64,000 nucleotides of DNA, taken from contig VSOZ01000004.1 of assembly GCA_009775095.1 (NCBI GenBank), forward strand, positions 123,941 to 187,940, written 5' to 3'. The notes beneath the pieces are model-generated. The model had not been told where the DNA came from. It ran no database searches and was given only the letters and a program-made list of their open reading frames with translations. Below, piece after piece: positions 46,603 through 55,091 of this stretch. Both the position numbers and the translations under genes were made by a program. Within the stretch, counting starts at the first letter, position 1. The number at the start of each line of letters is the position of its first letter. This DNA comes from Muribaculum sp. (GTDB lineage Bacteria > Bacteroidota > Bacteroidia > Bacteroidales > Muribaculaceae).

Positions 46603-46665
46603 GGGCATAAGCCCGGGTGGAGAAATTTGGCTGCTTGCAACCACTGTAAAAAATGCTAAAACCGC
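46603..46665 (+). promoter_or_regulatory. SAM-II riboswitch aptamer
   Basis: The tract CTGCTTGCAACCAC (46631-46644) followed by AAAAATGCTAAAAC (46649-46662) matches the strongly conserved core of SAM-II (metA motif) aptamers. P1 forms from GGTGG (46616-46620) and CCAC (46641-46644); TTGG before the core can pair with ACC after AATGCTAAA to close the H-type pseudoknot. A small GGGC-ATAA-GCCC hairpin precedes it. It binds S-adenosylmethionine and would limit expression of metK, whose product makes SAM. SAM-II is known from Bacteroidetes and Alphaproteobacteria. Confidence 0.8.
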
Positions 46666-46704
46666 AAGATTCATTTGCAATCGGCAAGTTTTGGTCAGAT
46701 TACG

Positions 46705-46743
46705 CTCCGCACGGCATAAGCCCGATGTGGAGATTTTTATTTT
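46705..46743 (+). terminator. Riboswitch-controlled terminator before metK
   Basis: CTCCGCA (46705-46711) pairs with TGTGGAG (46726-46732) over 7 bp with one G-U; an inner GGC-ATAA-GCC hairpin caps it; ATTTTTATTTT follows. The 3' half (GGCATAAGCCCGATGTGGAGA) nearly repeats the aptamer's own 5' strand (46604-46622), which allows a switch in which the two copies compete for CTCCGC. Confidence 0.65.
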
Positions 46744-46771
46744 TAACCGGAACTAAATTCTATCAAATAAG

Positions 46772-48058
46772 ATGAACAACTATCTTTTCACCTCGGAATC
46801 GGTCTCGGAAGGCCATCCCGACAAAGTCGCCGACCAGATATCGGACGCAATCCTTGATGAATTTCTCGCCCACGATCCACAGTCAAAAGTAGCATGCGAG
46901 ACACTTGTCACCACCGGACAAGTAGTGGTGGCGGGCGAGGTCAAAAGCAAGGCCTACATAGACCTTATGGACGTAACACGTCGTGTAATCAACGAGATCG
47001 GCTACAACCGCAGCGAACTTAAATTTGACGGCAACGCATGCGGAGTATTCTCAGCCTTGCACGAACAGAGCGCCGATATAAACCGCGGCGTGGAACGTGC
47101 CGTCGAAGAGGAGCAAGGAGCCGGTGACCAAGGCATGATGTTTGGCTACGCATGCAACGAGACGCCCAACTACATGCCCCTGCCGCTTGACCTAAGCCAC
47201 ATGCTTCTGCGCGAACTGTCGGCCATACGTCGCGAGGGTGTTGACATGACCTATCTGCGTCCCGACGCCAAAAGTCAGGTGACTGTCGAGTATTCACCCG
47301 AAGGCAAACCCGTAAGAATACATACTATTGTAATATCGACCCAGCACGACGAATTTATACCCGCCGACGATGCAGCGTCGCAGGACGAAGCCGACATGAT
47401 GATGCTCGAGAAGATCCGCGATGACGTAAAGACCATACTGCTACCTCGTGTCGTATCGAAACTTCCCGAGTCGGTACAGCGTCTGTTTGATGACAAACTG
47501 ATACTTCACGTAAACCCCACCGGCAAGTTTGTCATAGGCGGCCCCCACGGCGACACTGGCCTCACCGGTCGCAAAATCATAGTCGACACCTACGGTGGAC
47601 GCGGAGCACACGGCGGAGGTGCTTTCTCAGGCAAAGACCCGTCGAAAGTCGATCGTTCGGCAGCCTATGCCGCCCGTCATATAGCCAAAAACCTTGTGGC
47701 AGCCGGTGTGGCCGACGAAGCGCTTGTACAGGTAGCCTATGCCATCGGAGTGGCGGAGCCTGTAAGTCTGTATGTAAACACCCGCGGTACAGCTAAAGTC
47801 AATATGACAGATGCTGAAATATCGCAACGGGTAAAAGAACTGTTTGACATGCGCCCCAACGCTATCGAAAAGCGACTCAAACTTCGCAATCCCATATATC
47901 AGGAGACAGCCGCGTTCGGACATGTAGGACGTGAACCGATAACTGTAAAAAAGACTTTCACGTCAAAATACGAGCCGGAAAAGACACTCGAAGTCGAGTT
48001 ATTCACATGGGAAAAGCTCGATAAAATCGACGATATAAAACGCGCTTTCAGACTTTAA
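46772..48058 (+). CDS. metK: S-adenosylmethionine synthetase
   Basis: Makes SAM from methionine and ATP in the cytoplasm. The 428-residue length suits Bacteroidetes MetK. Motifs in order: SESVSEGHPDKVADQISDAI, GYNRSELKFDGNACGV, EEEQGAGDQGMMFGYAC (ATP-binding hexapeptide GAGDQG), VNPTGKFVIGGPHGDTGLTG, and the P-loop-like GGGAFSGKDPSKVDRSAAY. It sits behind a SAM-II riboswitch, so it is likely turned down when SAM is plentiful. Confidence 0.98.
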   Translation: MNNYLFTSESVSEGHPDKVADQISDAILDEFLAHDPQSKVACETLVTTGQVVVAGEVKSKAYIDLMDVTRRVINEIGYNRSELKFDGNACGVFSALHEQSADINRGVERAVEEEQGAGDQGMMFGYACNETPNYMPLPLDLSHMLLRELSAIRREGVDMTYLRPDAKSQVTVEYSPEGKPVRIHTIVISTQHDEFIPADDAASQDEADMMMLEKIRDDVKTILLPRVVSKLPESVQRLFDDKLILHVNPTGKFVIGGPHGDTGLTGRKIIVDTYGGRGAHGGGAFSGKDPSKVDRSAAYAARHIAKNLVAAGVADEALVQVAYAIGVAEPVSLYVNTRGTAKVNMTDAEISQRVKELFDMRPNAIEKRLKLRNPIYQETAAFGHVGREPITVKKTFTSKYEPEKTLEVELFTWEKLDKIDDIKRAFRL

Positions 48059-48124
48059 CGCCGGAGGCATCATGACACTTAACTGCGTAATTATTACGGT
48101 TTATGATAAATTTGCGATTTGAGG

Positions 48125-48156
48125 TTGTGATTTACGGCTTAAAATTAGTATCTTTG
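48125..48156 (+). promoter_or_regulatory. Promoter (-33 TTG, -7 TATCTTTG) for the PpiD-like gene
   Basis: TTG at 48125-48127, 21-nt spacer and TATCTTTG at 48149-48156; leader of about 75 nt before the start codon. Confidence 0.65.
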
Positions 48157-48234
48157 TGCGATTTTGTCTCCATGCGCCTCGCATAGTGACATAAACCGCT
48201 CATTATCAATGAAAAATTAAATTCAAAGCAATAA

Positions 48235-50307
48235 ATGGCAACACTTGAAAAAATCCGCAAGAGATCTACTCTGCTCCTCATCGTGGTAGGTGCCGCGTTA
48301 TTGGCATTTATCATCGGTGACTTCTTTACTTCAGGCCGCACACTTTTTGGCAACGGTACAACCATAGCCAAAGTCGGCAGTCACAAAATCGACATCCAAG
48401 AATTTCAGCGCCGCTATGAAGAGGCCAACCAGCAGTATCAGCAGCAAAACGCCAAGATCGACCCTGCCGCCCTGCACCAGCGCGTTCTTTACGGCATGAT
48501 ACAGGAGCAGCTTCTGAATCAGGAGATCGAGGATCTCGGTATACAGGTTACCGACGACGAGCTTTCAAAATCAATGCTCGGCTCAAACGCCCACTACGCC
48601 ATGCTACAGTTCGCTCAGCAGATGGGCTTTGAGTCGCCCCAGCAACTTTATGACGTGGCATTCAACCCCGGCAAGTACGGAGTACCCGCCGAGCAGGCCC
48701 AGCAAGTACAGGCTTTGTGGCTTCGTCAGGAGCAGCAGATGGAGCAGCTTCTCAAGCAGCAGAAATTTCAGGCAATGCTCGCCGGAGCTCTTGTAGCCAA
48801 CGAGCTTGATGCAAAGGCATACTACGACGGTAACGCCTCGACAAGCCACATGGCTTACGTAAAGAAAAGCTATATGGACCTCCCCAACGACAAGTATCCC
48901 GTAAGCAAGGAGGAACTCAAGGCACAGTACAACAAGGACAAAAACATGTACAAAGTTGACGACGAGATACGTAAAGTCAACTACATAGCCGTCAATATCG
49001 AGCCTTCGCAGGCTGATATAGCCGAAGGTCGCACGCTTGTCGACACTACAATCGTAAAACTCGCAGCCACAAAAGACCTTGACGCGGTAAACGGCGACAG
49101 CAACTTCGGTGTTGAGCGCCGCTCCACCACCGCATCGGCCATAACCAACCCGCAGCTTAAATCGTTTGTCACCGACAGCGTAGCAGGCGCCGTAAAGATG
49201 CTTTCGTTCATCAACGACGAATACACTATAGCCAAACTGCTCGGCAAGAAAATGGCTGTTGACTCTATAAACATCGACTTCATCGCTTATCAAGGCGATG
49301 CCGCCGGACGTGACTCACTGCTTGCCGCCCTAAACTCAGGCGTAGCATTTGAGGAAGCGCTCAAAATGCCCGGTGTGGCCGGAGGTCAGGCCGACGTATG
49401 GAACTCATTCGCTTCAGCTCCCGATAACGAACTTAAAGAGCGTATACTTAACGCAGGCTCGGGCTACTTCATCTCTGACAGCACAGCGACCGACGCCCGC
49501 ATAGTACGCGTAAACAGCAAAAAAGCGCCTGTAGCAGTATACGACTATGCTACCGTAACATATAAGGTATATCCTTCTGACGCTACTATAGCCAAGCTCA
49601 ACGAGGACCTCGCTTCATTTATGAGCGGCATCAACAACGCCGACTCACTCACAGTAGTGAAAGCCCTCAACGCCGGCTACTCGCTGCAGCCCGCTATCGT
49701 CACCGCCAACAGCGCCGCTCTCGGCAATGTGCCTTACAGCCGCAATGCGGTAAAATGGGCTATGGATGCCAAGAAAGGACAAGTATCGCCTATAATGGAG
49801 GACGGCCAGAACGACCGCCTTATCGTCGTAGCTCTTGATGAGGTTGTAAAACCCGGTTATATGCCGCTCTCCGACGATGACGTGCTCATGGCCGTAACTG
49901 AAAAGGTACGCAACTCCAAAAAAGCCGCCGACCTCATAGCCCAGTACAAGGGCAAAGCCTCAGACCTCGCCGGTTACGCTCAGGTAATGCAGGCTACCGT
50001 AGACTCTACCGACGTGACATTCGGACAGATGTTCATACCCGGTGTAGGTGCCATGGAGTCAGTGCTCCTCGGTCAGGTCCCCGTATCGGAGAAAGGAGCA
50101 TTAGTAGGCCCGATAGAAGGCACCAACGGAGTTTACGTATATCAGGTGTATGACATAGACAACCAGTCGCGCCCCTATGACTACAAGGAAAATGCCGCCC
50201 GCTACGACCAGCAGTACGGCAATCAGGCAGTGCTCCAGAACTTCTTCGACATAATGATGAAGAAGAACAAAGTTGTCAACAACACCCTTCAGTTTTACAA
50301 CGACTGA
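48235..50307 (+). CDS. PpiD/SurA-like periplasmic folding chaperone
   Basis: A 690-residue membrane-anchored chaperone with peptidyl-prolyl isomerase relatives. One N-terminal helix (LLLIVVGAALLAFIIGDFF, about 13-31) anchors it in the inner membrane. A SurA-type N-domain follows (VGSHKIDIQEFQRRYEEANQ, VLYGMIQEQLLNQEIEDLGI), with Gln-rich stretches, then repeated alpha/beta regions in the periplasm. A parvulin active site is not clear to me, so isomerase activity is uncertain while the holdase role is likely. It has its own promoter and is followed by a terminator. Confidence 0.85.
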   Translation: MATLEKIRKRSTLLLIVVGAALLAFIIGDFFTSGRTLFGNGTTIAKVGSHKIDIQEFQRRYEEANQQYQQQNAKIDPAALHQRVLYGMIQEQLLNQEIEDLGIQVTDDELSKSMLGSNAHYAMLQFAQQMGFESPQQLYDVAFNPGKYGVPAEQAQQVQALWLRQEQQMEQLLKQQKFQAMLAGALVANELDAKAYYDGNASTSHMAYVKKSYMDLPNDKYPVSKEELKAQYNKDKNMYKVDDEIRKVNYIAVNIEPSQADIAEGRTLVDTTIVKLAATKDLDAVNGDSNFGVERRSTTASAITNPQLKSFVTDSVAGAVKMLSFINDEYTIAKLLGKKMAVDSINIDFIAYQGDAAGRDSLLAALNSGVAFEEALKMPGVAGGQADVWNSFASAPDNELKERILNAGSGYFISDSTATDARIVRVNSKKAPVAVYDYATVTYKVYPSDATIAKLNEDLASFMSGINNADSLTVVKALNAGYSLQPAIVTANSAALGNVPYSRNAVKWAMDAKKGQVSPIMEDGQNDRLIVVALDEVVKPGYMPLSDDDVLMAVTEKVRNSKKAADLIAQYKGKASDLAGYAQVMQATVDSTDVTFGQMFIPGVGAMESVLLGQVPVSEKGALVGPIEGTNGVYVYQVYDIDNQSRPYDYKENAARYDQQYGNQAVLQNFFDIMMKKNKVVNNTLQFYND

Positions 50308-50337
50308 TCTTAAACAGGGTCATACGATATGACACAA

Positions 50338-50368
50338 CGGGAATTGCGTAAGCGATTCCCGTTTTTTT
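50338..50368 (+). terminator. Terminator after the PpiD-like gene
   Basis: CGGGAAT/ATTCCCG 7-bp stem with a 10-nt loop, followed by seven T. Confidence 0.85.
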
Positions 50369-50381
50369 GCGATATTTTTCG

Positions 50382-50389
50382 TAAGTTTG
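50382..50389 (+). promoter_or_regulatory. -7 box TAAGTTTG immediately before the HAD gene
   Basis: Exact TAnnTTTG match ending 4 nt before the ATG at 50394, right after a terminator, so the HAD mRNA is probably leaderless or nearly so. Confidence 0.45.
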
Positions 50390-50393
50390 CTTT

Positions 50394-51008
50394 ATGATAA
50401 AAAATCTGCTATTTGATCTTGGCGGTGTCATCATGGACATACGCCGCGAAAACTGCGAGAAGTCATTCCGTGCGCTCGGCATGGCCGACATAAGTGAATT
50501 TCTCGGCGACTACGGACAGAAAGGCCCCTTTGCCGCACTGGAAGCCGGACAAATCAGCGAATCGGAATTTCGCGATGCCGTAAGACTTCATATACCCCGT
50601 CAGGTAACCGATGAAGAGATCGACCGTGCGCTCAATGCGTTTCTCATAGGAATACCTCGCCGACGTCTTGAAAAGCTGCGCGAATTGCGCCGGAAATACC
50701 GCATCTACATGTTATCAAACACCAACTCCATCATGTGGGACCGCGACATATCCGAGGCATTCCGGCAGGAGGGCGGCTCCGTCAACGACTACTTCGACGG
50801 CATCGTCACCTCCTACGAGGCCGGATGCTGCAAGCCCGACCCGCGCATATTCCATGCCGTGACCGAGCGCTTCGGCATCGCTCCGGAAGAGACATTGTTT
50901 CTCGATGACTCGAAATCAAACATCGAGGCTGCCTCACGACTTGGCTTCGGCGCACTGCATATGCCGCCCGGCTCCGAATACTACAACCTCATAGAACAAT
51001 CATTATAA
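50394..51008 (+). CDS. HAD-superfamily phosphatase, YihX-like
   Basis: A 204-residue cytoplasmic haloacid-dehalogenase hydrolase. Motif I is FDLGGVIMD: the nucleophile Asp is kept, while the usual second Asp two residues on is Gly, as in the YihX glucose-1-phosphatase group. Motif II MLSNTN, motif III Lys in GCCKPDPRIF, and motif IV LFLDDSKSNIEAA follow; the cap is the short helical type. The substrate is probably a sugar phosphate or nucleotide. Upp starts 18 bp downstream, so a nucleotide-salvage link is possible but unproven. Confidence 0.85.
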   Translation: MIKNLLFDLGGVIMDIRRENCEKSFRALGMADISEFLGDYGQKGPFAALEAGQISESEFRDAVRLHIPRQVTDEEIDRALNAFLIGIPRRRLEKLRELRRKYRIYMLSNTNSIMWDRDISEAFRQEGGSVNDYFDGIVTSYEAGCCKPDPRIFHAVTERFGIAPEETLFLDDSKSNIEAASRLGFGALHMPPGSEYYNLIEQSL

Positions 51009-51026
51009 ACCCGAAACAACACAATC

Positions 51027-51680
51027 ATGGACGTTATAAACTTTGACGAGCACCGCTCGATTATCAACCAATACATGATGGAGCTGCGAAATGTCGACAT
51101 ACAACACGACATGCTACGCTTCCGTCGAAATCTCGAACGCATCGGCGAGCTTATGGCATACGAAATAAGCCGCACGTTTGACTACAAAAAGATTGAGATA
51201 ATGACACCACTGGCTCCGGCCAAGTGCGAGGTAGTAGCCGACGGCATAGTACTCGGCACCATATTCCGCGCCGGCATACCGTTTCATCTCGGCTTCCTAA
51301 ACACTCTCGACAAAAGCGAAAACGCGTTTGTATCGGCTTACCGCAAGTACAAGGAGAAGGAAAATTTCGACGTATTTATAGAATACATCGCATCGCCGCG
51401 TCTTGACGGAAAGACCCTCATACTTGTCGACCCTATGCTCGCCACAGGCGCATCGATGGAGTTGAGTTACCGCGCTCTGCTTACCAAAGGCACACCGGCC
51501 AAGATACACATAGCATCTGTCATAGCGTCACAGACCGCGATAGACTATATAAAGGCTACTTTTCCCGATGACAAGACCACAATATGGGTAGGAGCCATAG
51601 ATCCGGAAATCAACTCACACAGCTACATTGTGCCCGGGCTTGGCGACGCAGGCGACCTCGCATACGGCATAAAAGACTGA
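51027..51680 (+). CDS. upp: Uracil phosphoribosyltransferase
   Basis: Makes UMP from uracil and PRPP (pyrimidine salvage). The 217-residue protein has the PRPP-binding loop LVDPMLATGAS, the upstream RAGIPFHLGFL and the uracil-binding C-terminal PGLGDAGDLAYG. The first half (RRNLERIGELMAYEISRTF) matches bacterial Upp with a slightly different N-terminus. It is convergent with a histidine kinase gene 54 bp away. Confidence 0.93.
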   Translation: MDVINFDEHRSIINQYMMELRNVDIQHDMLRFRRNLERIGELMAYEISRTFDYKKIEIMTPLAPAKCEVVADGIVLGTIFRAGIPFHLGFLNTLDKSENAFVSAYRKYKEKENFDVFIEYIASPRLDGKTLILVDPMLATGASMELSYRALLTKGTPAKIHIASVIASQTAIDYIKATFPDDKTTIWVGAIDPEINSHSYIVPGLGDAGDLAYGIKD

Positions 51681-51734
51681 TATCAAGAAGGAGGCGATTA
51701 AAGCGTCCTATCTCTACAATCTACGGCGCAATTG

Positions 51735-53222
51735 TCAGGCTTTATCGGGCGCGGGCATCCATTTAGACAAAGAGAACACAAACTCAAGGCCGTGCGGCTG
51801 ACGATTGCGCACCTTGATAGTTCCACCCATTACAAGCACGGTATTCTTTACGATAGGCAACCCAAGTCCGGTACCGCCAACCTTGCGTGAACGTCCTTTG
51901 TCAATACGATAGAAGCGATCAAAAAGATGAGGCAGATGCTCTTCACCTACTCCCGTGCCGTCATCATAAAACGAGAATCGGTATTCGCGTGAATTACCGC
52001 CTATGAGTTTTATAGCACACATGGTACCCTTGGAATGAAAGTCAGCGTTTCTAATAAGGTTCACAACCATACCGTACAACAAGTTGTAATTGCCAAGCAC
52101 ATAGCAATCAATCGGGACGTCAAACTCAAATCTGACACCGTTGTTGAGTTTTATGCTCTCAATCTCGGCAGACACATTCGACAGTAGGTCATAGAAGTCG
52201 ACACGCTCTTTCATGACTCCCGAGCCCCCCTCTTCAAGACGTGTTATAGAGGACAGGTCGTTCAACATATTGCACAGGCGGCTCATATGACCTTGTGCTT
52301 TCTCTATGAATCGCTCACGCGAAGCCTCATCCATCTCCGGATGGTCTGCCAATGTGTCAAGATAGCCTTTTATGACGCCAACCGGAGTCTTAAGTTCATG
52401 ATTTATATTGTTGGCAAGCTGTTTGGTAACACGCATTTTCTCCTCATTGGCTTTTAACGCTATGCGGTGCTCGCGCTCCGAACGCTCAATAGCTTCGGTC
52501 TTGTCTTTGTACAATGATACAATCTTGCGCGATATATCGCCAAGTTCGTCGTGCGGAAACGACTGCTCGTCATCGGTAAGATCAGCACCGGCAGCGGCTT
52601 TTGATGCAAAAGAGTGGAGAAGCGCCACGTTTTTACCAAGATAACGGGTAGACAGATATGCAAACAGAGTCACGATAAGTGCAACCGGTATAAACACAAG
52701 CCAGATGCCCTTGTCAACGGCCATTGCCTTGACAAGAGTCTCGGTATAAGGCATAGCCGTAAGTACAAATATCTTGTCATCGGCACTTTTACGCACCCCG
52801 AAAAAGTAGTAGGGATTATTGTCTTCGACACTGCTTCGGCGAAATGATGTACCGTAACCGTTGTCAAGCATTTTTGCAAATTCCGGCGTGTACTCGCCGT
52901 CAATCTGGGTAGGTATGGGTGTACCTATACAATAAAGCAACGTACCGTCTTCCTGATATACGGACATTCTGATGCCGTTGAACTCCGACTTTTCGTAATA
53001 CTGCGATATGAAGTTCATGAAAGGCTTCAACTCCATGTCATTTTCATAGGCGTTTATGACACGGGAGTTAATCAGGCGCAGGTCCTCGTTAAGATGCTTC
53101 TCACGAAACTCTTTCTCGCTGTTGTAGGTGTATATCGCAAGTGTAGCTATGAGCGTCCACAAGAGTATCACCAACGGAAGAAACAGCCGCCACTGATACT
53201 TAATTGGCCTCCTTAAATCCAT
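51735..53222 (-). CDS. Membrane sensor histidine kinase (PhoR-like)
   Basis: 495 residues: membrane helix about 12-32, a periplasmic sensor domain of about 135 residues (PAS/CACHE-like, with GTLLYCIGTPIP), a second helix at about 170-195, a HAMP-like linker, the H-box NNINHELKTPVGVIKGY and ATPase motifs VNLIRNADFHS, YDDGTGVGEEHL and GGTGLGLPIVK. Its first 23 bp overlap the regulator gene's end, so translation is probably coupled. The signal is unknown; the downstream genes do not reveal the target. Confidence 0.92.
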   Translation of the reverse strand: MDLRRPIKYQWRLFLPLVILLWTLIATLAIYTYNSEKEFREKHLNEDLRLINSRVINAYENDMELKPFMNFISQYYEKSEFNGIRMSVYQEDGTLLYCIGTPIPTQIDGEYTPEFAKMLDNGYGTSFRRSSVEDNNPYYFFGVRKSADDKIFVLTAMPYTETLVKAMAVDKGIWLVFIPVALIVTLFAYLSTRYLGKNVALLHSFASKAAAGADLTDDEQSFPHDELGDISRKIVSLYKDKTEAIERSEREHRIALKANEEKMRVTKQLANNINHELKTPVGVIKGYLDTLADHPEMDEASRERFIEKAQGHMSRLCNMLNDLSSITRLEEGGSGVMKERVDFYDLLSNVSAEIESIKLNNGVRFEFDVPIDCYVLGNYNLLYGMVVNLIRNADFHSKGTMCAIKLIGGNSREYRFSFYDDGTGVGEEHLPHLFDRFYRIDKGRSRKVGGTGLGLPIVKNTVLVMGGTIKVRNRQPHGLEFVFSLSKWMPAPDKA

Positions 53223-53910
53223 ATCCGAAGCCCAATCGAGTTATAATATTGTTGCCGTACGGATCTATTTTCTTACGAAGACGCGTAATGTTTGTATCGA
53301 TAGTGCGATTGGACACGATGACATCCTCGGGCCACACCTCTCGTATTATCTCCTCACGCGAATATATGCGGTTACGGTGAGTCAAGAAAAACAATAATAT
53401 CTCAAACTCTGTCTTTGTAAGGGTCACCGGCTCGCCGTTAAGATAACAAGCCTTCTCATTACGGTCTATTCTGAGCGTCTTGAAGTTTATATCCGGCTCC
53501 TGTATGCCTTTCGATATGTTGTAGGCATACTGCTGCGACACATGGCTGCGTCGCAACACGGCACGTACTCTTGCAAGCACCTCGCTCACCACAAACGGCT
53601 TGGTTATATAGTCGTCGCCACCGAGATTAAGTCCCATGACCGTATCGTCGGCATCATCAAGCGCCGAGCAGAATATGACAGGTGTATTTTCAGTGGATAT
53701 ATTGTTTTTCAAACGTTTAGCGAAATCAAATCCGCTTATCTTGTCCATCATAATATCGAGGATGAACAGAGAGTAACTCGACAAGTCCATGGTAAGGGCC
53801 TCTTCTCCCGACAGAGCATAGTCCACTTCATAACCGTCAAGTTCAAGATTGTACTTAAGGATGTCGCAGATCGACTCTTCGTCGTCTACAACCAGAATTT
53901 TAATTCTCAT
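53200..53910 (-). CDS. OmpR/PhoB-family response regulator
   Basis: 236 residues. Receiver domain with acidic pocket VVDDEE, phospho-acceptor D52 in LFILDIMMDK, a Ser/Ala switch in FCSALDD and the conserved Lys in ITKPFVVSEVL; C-terminal winged helix with TLTKTEFEILLFFLTHRNRI and DTNITRLRKKID. Partner of the adjacent kinase. I compared it from memory with Bacteroides RprY and it does not match, so no gene name is given. Confidence 0.93.
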   Translation of the reverse strand: MRIKILVVDDEESICDILKYNLELDGYEVDYALSGEEALTMDLSSYSLFILDIMMDKISGFDFAKRLKNNISTENTPVIFCSALDDADDTVMGLNLGGDDYITKPFVVSEVLARVRAVLRRSHVSQQYAYNISKGIQEPDINFKTLRIDRNEKACYLNGEPVTLTKTEFEILLFFLTHRNRIYSREEIIREVWPEDVIVSNRTIDTNITRLRKKIDPYGNNIITRLGFGYGFKEAN

Positions 53911-54036
53911 GATAACCGGTTTTAATTTTCATATTGCTAAGTTACTTAGAAAACGCTTACACAATAGTTAACAAAAGTTAAAACTAAAGATCTGCCGAAC
54001 CATTTAACATGCAAAATGTTCTAAAGATATAATTAC

Positions 54037-54044
54037 TATATTTG
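54037..54044 (+). promoter_or_regulatory. -7 promoter box TATATTTG upstream of era
   Basis: Exact TAnnTTTG match; predicted start near 54048, giving a ~147-nt leader before era that contains a terminator-like hairpin. Confidence 0.5.
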
Positions 54045-54078
54045 CACTGTGTTTTTCATGGTATTAGATTTAAGGTTA

Positions 54079-54120
54079 ATTACAAAGGGTGAGTCGTGAG
54101 ACCCGCCCTTTGTAATTTTT
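54079..54120 (+). terminator. Promoter-proximal terminator/attenuator in the era leader
   Basis: ATTACAAAGGG (54079-54089) pairs perfectly with CCCTTTGTAAT (54106-54116), 11 bp, then TTTT. GGGT and ACCC inside the loop offer an alternative pairing. It ends a predicted ~70-nt transcript, so it may be an attenuator of era or the end of a small RNA. Confidence 0.65.
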
Positions 54121-54194
54121 ATGTCATGCGACATTTTCGGCCCGATTTTTGTTATAAATATAAATACAAAAACAATAACCAAATTTTCAAGTAC

Positions 54195-55085
54195 ATGAAC
54201 GAAAGCCATAAATCGGGATTTGTCAACATTGTAGGCAACCCCAATGTAGGAAAGTCGACACTCATGAATGATCTCGTGGGCGAACGCATAAGTATAATTA
54301 CATCAAAGGCTCAGACCACACGCCATCGCATAACAGGCATAGTGAATACCGACGACTATCAGATCGTATTTTCCGACACCCCCGGAGTATTGAAGCCCAA
54401 CTACAAGATGCAGGAGGCTATGAGAGAATTCTCGGAAGGCGCATTGACCGATGCCGACGTGCTGCTATACGTGACCGACGTGGTGGAAGATCCCACAAAA
54501 AACGCCGACTTCCTCGCCAAAGTAGCCAAAGAGACCGTACCCGTACTGCTTGTAATCAACAAGATAGACCTGCTGAAAGGCAACGAAGAACTTGAAACTA
54601 TAGTAACGCGATGGAAAGAATTGTTGCCGAATGCGGAAGTATATCCGACATCGGCAAAACTCGGCTTCAATGTCGACGCACTCATGCACCGCATAGTGGA
54701 ACTACTTCCTGTAGCGCCCCCCTATTTCGGCAAAGATGCCTTGACCGACAAGCCCGCACGCTTCTTCGTCACAGAAATAATCAGAGAGAAACTGCTGCTC
54801 AACCTCGACAAAGAGGTGCCCTACTCGGTAGAGGTAGTCGTTGAAAAATTTGATGAGAAAGAAGACAGCATCCACATAATGACCGTCATCTACGTCGAGC
54901 GCGACTCCCAGAAGGGCATCATAATAGGAAAAGGCGGATCGATGCTTAAGAAAATCGGCACCGAAGCACGCAAGGACATAGAGAAATTCTTTGACAAGAG
55001 AGTATACCTCGAACTTTTTGTCAAGGTAGAGAAAGACTGGCGCAACCGCGAAAACAAGTTGCGGTCATTCGGTTACATAGAATAG
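54195..55085 (+). CDS. era: GTPase Era
   Basis: 296-residue GTPase needed for 16S rRNA maturation and small-subunit assembly. GTPase motifs: G1 GNPNVGKST, G3 DTPG (in FSDTPGVLKP), G4 NKID, G5 TSAKLG; C-terminal KH domain with the GKGGSMLKKIG loop. The ATG at 54195 is chosen since it starts the family's usual NESHKSGFVNIVGNP; the frame is open back to 54096, but that extension crosses the leader hairpin and is not conserved in type. Confidence 0.97.
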   Translation: MNESHKSGFVNIVGNPNVGKSTLMNDLVGERISIITSKAQTTRHRITGIVNTDDYQIVFSDTPGVLKPNYKMQEAMREFSEGALTDADVLLYVTDVVEDPTKNADFLAKVAKETVPVLLVINKIDLLKGNEELETIVTRWKELLPNAEVYPTSAKLGFNVDALMHRIVELLPVAPPYFGKDALTDKPARFFVTEIIREKLLLNLDKEVPYSVEVVVEKFDEKEDSIHIMTVIYVERDSQKGIIIGKGGSMLKKIGTEARKDIEKFFDKRVYLELFVKVEKDWRNRENKLRSFGYIE

Positions 55086-55091
55086 ACCGAT

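Noticed and set aside
46603..46665. SAM-I (S-box) riboswitch
   Set aside because: No four-way junction or kink-turn motif; the TGCTTGCA and AATGCTAAA core is that of SAM-II.
51735..53910. Identity with the Bacteroides RprX/RprY pair
   Set aside because: The remembered RprY sequence differs throughout; only general PhoR/PhoB similarity remains.
54096..54194. N-terminal extension of Era
   Set aside because: It is encoded by the leader hairpin and carries no Era-type sequence; the family start is at 54195.
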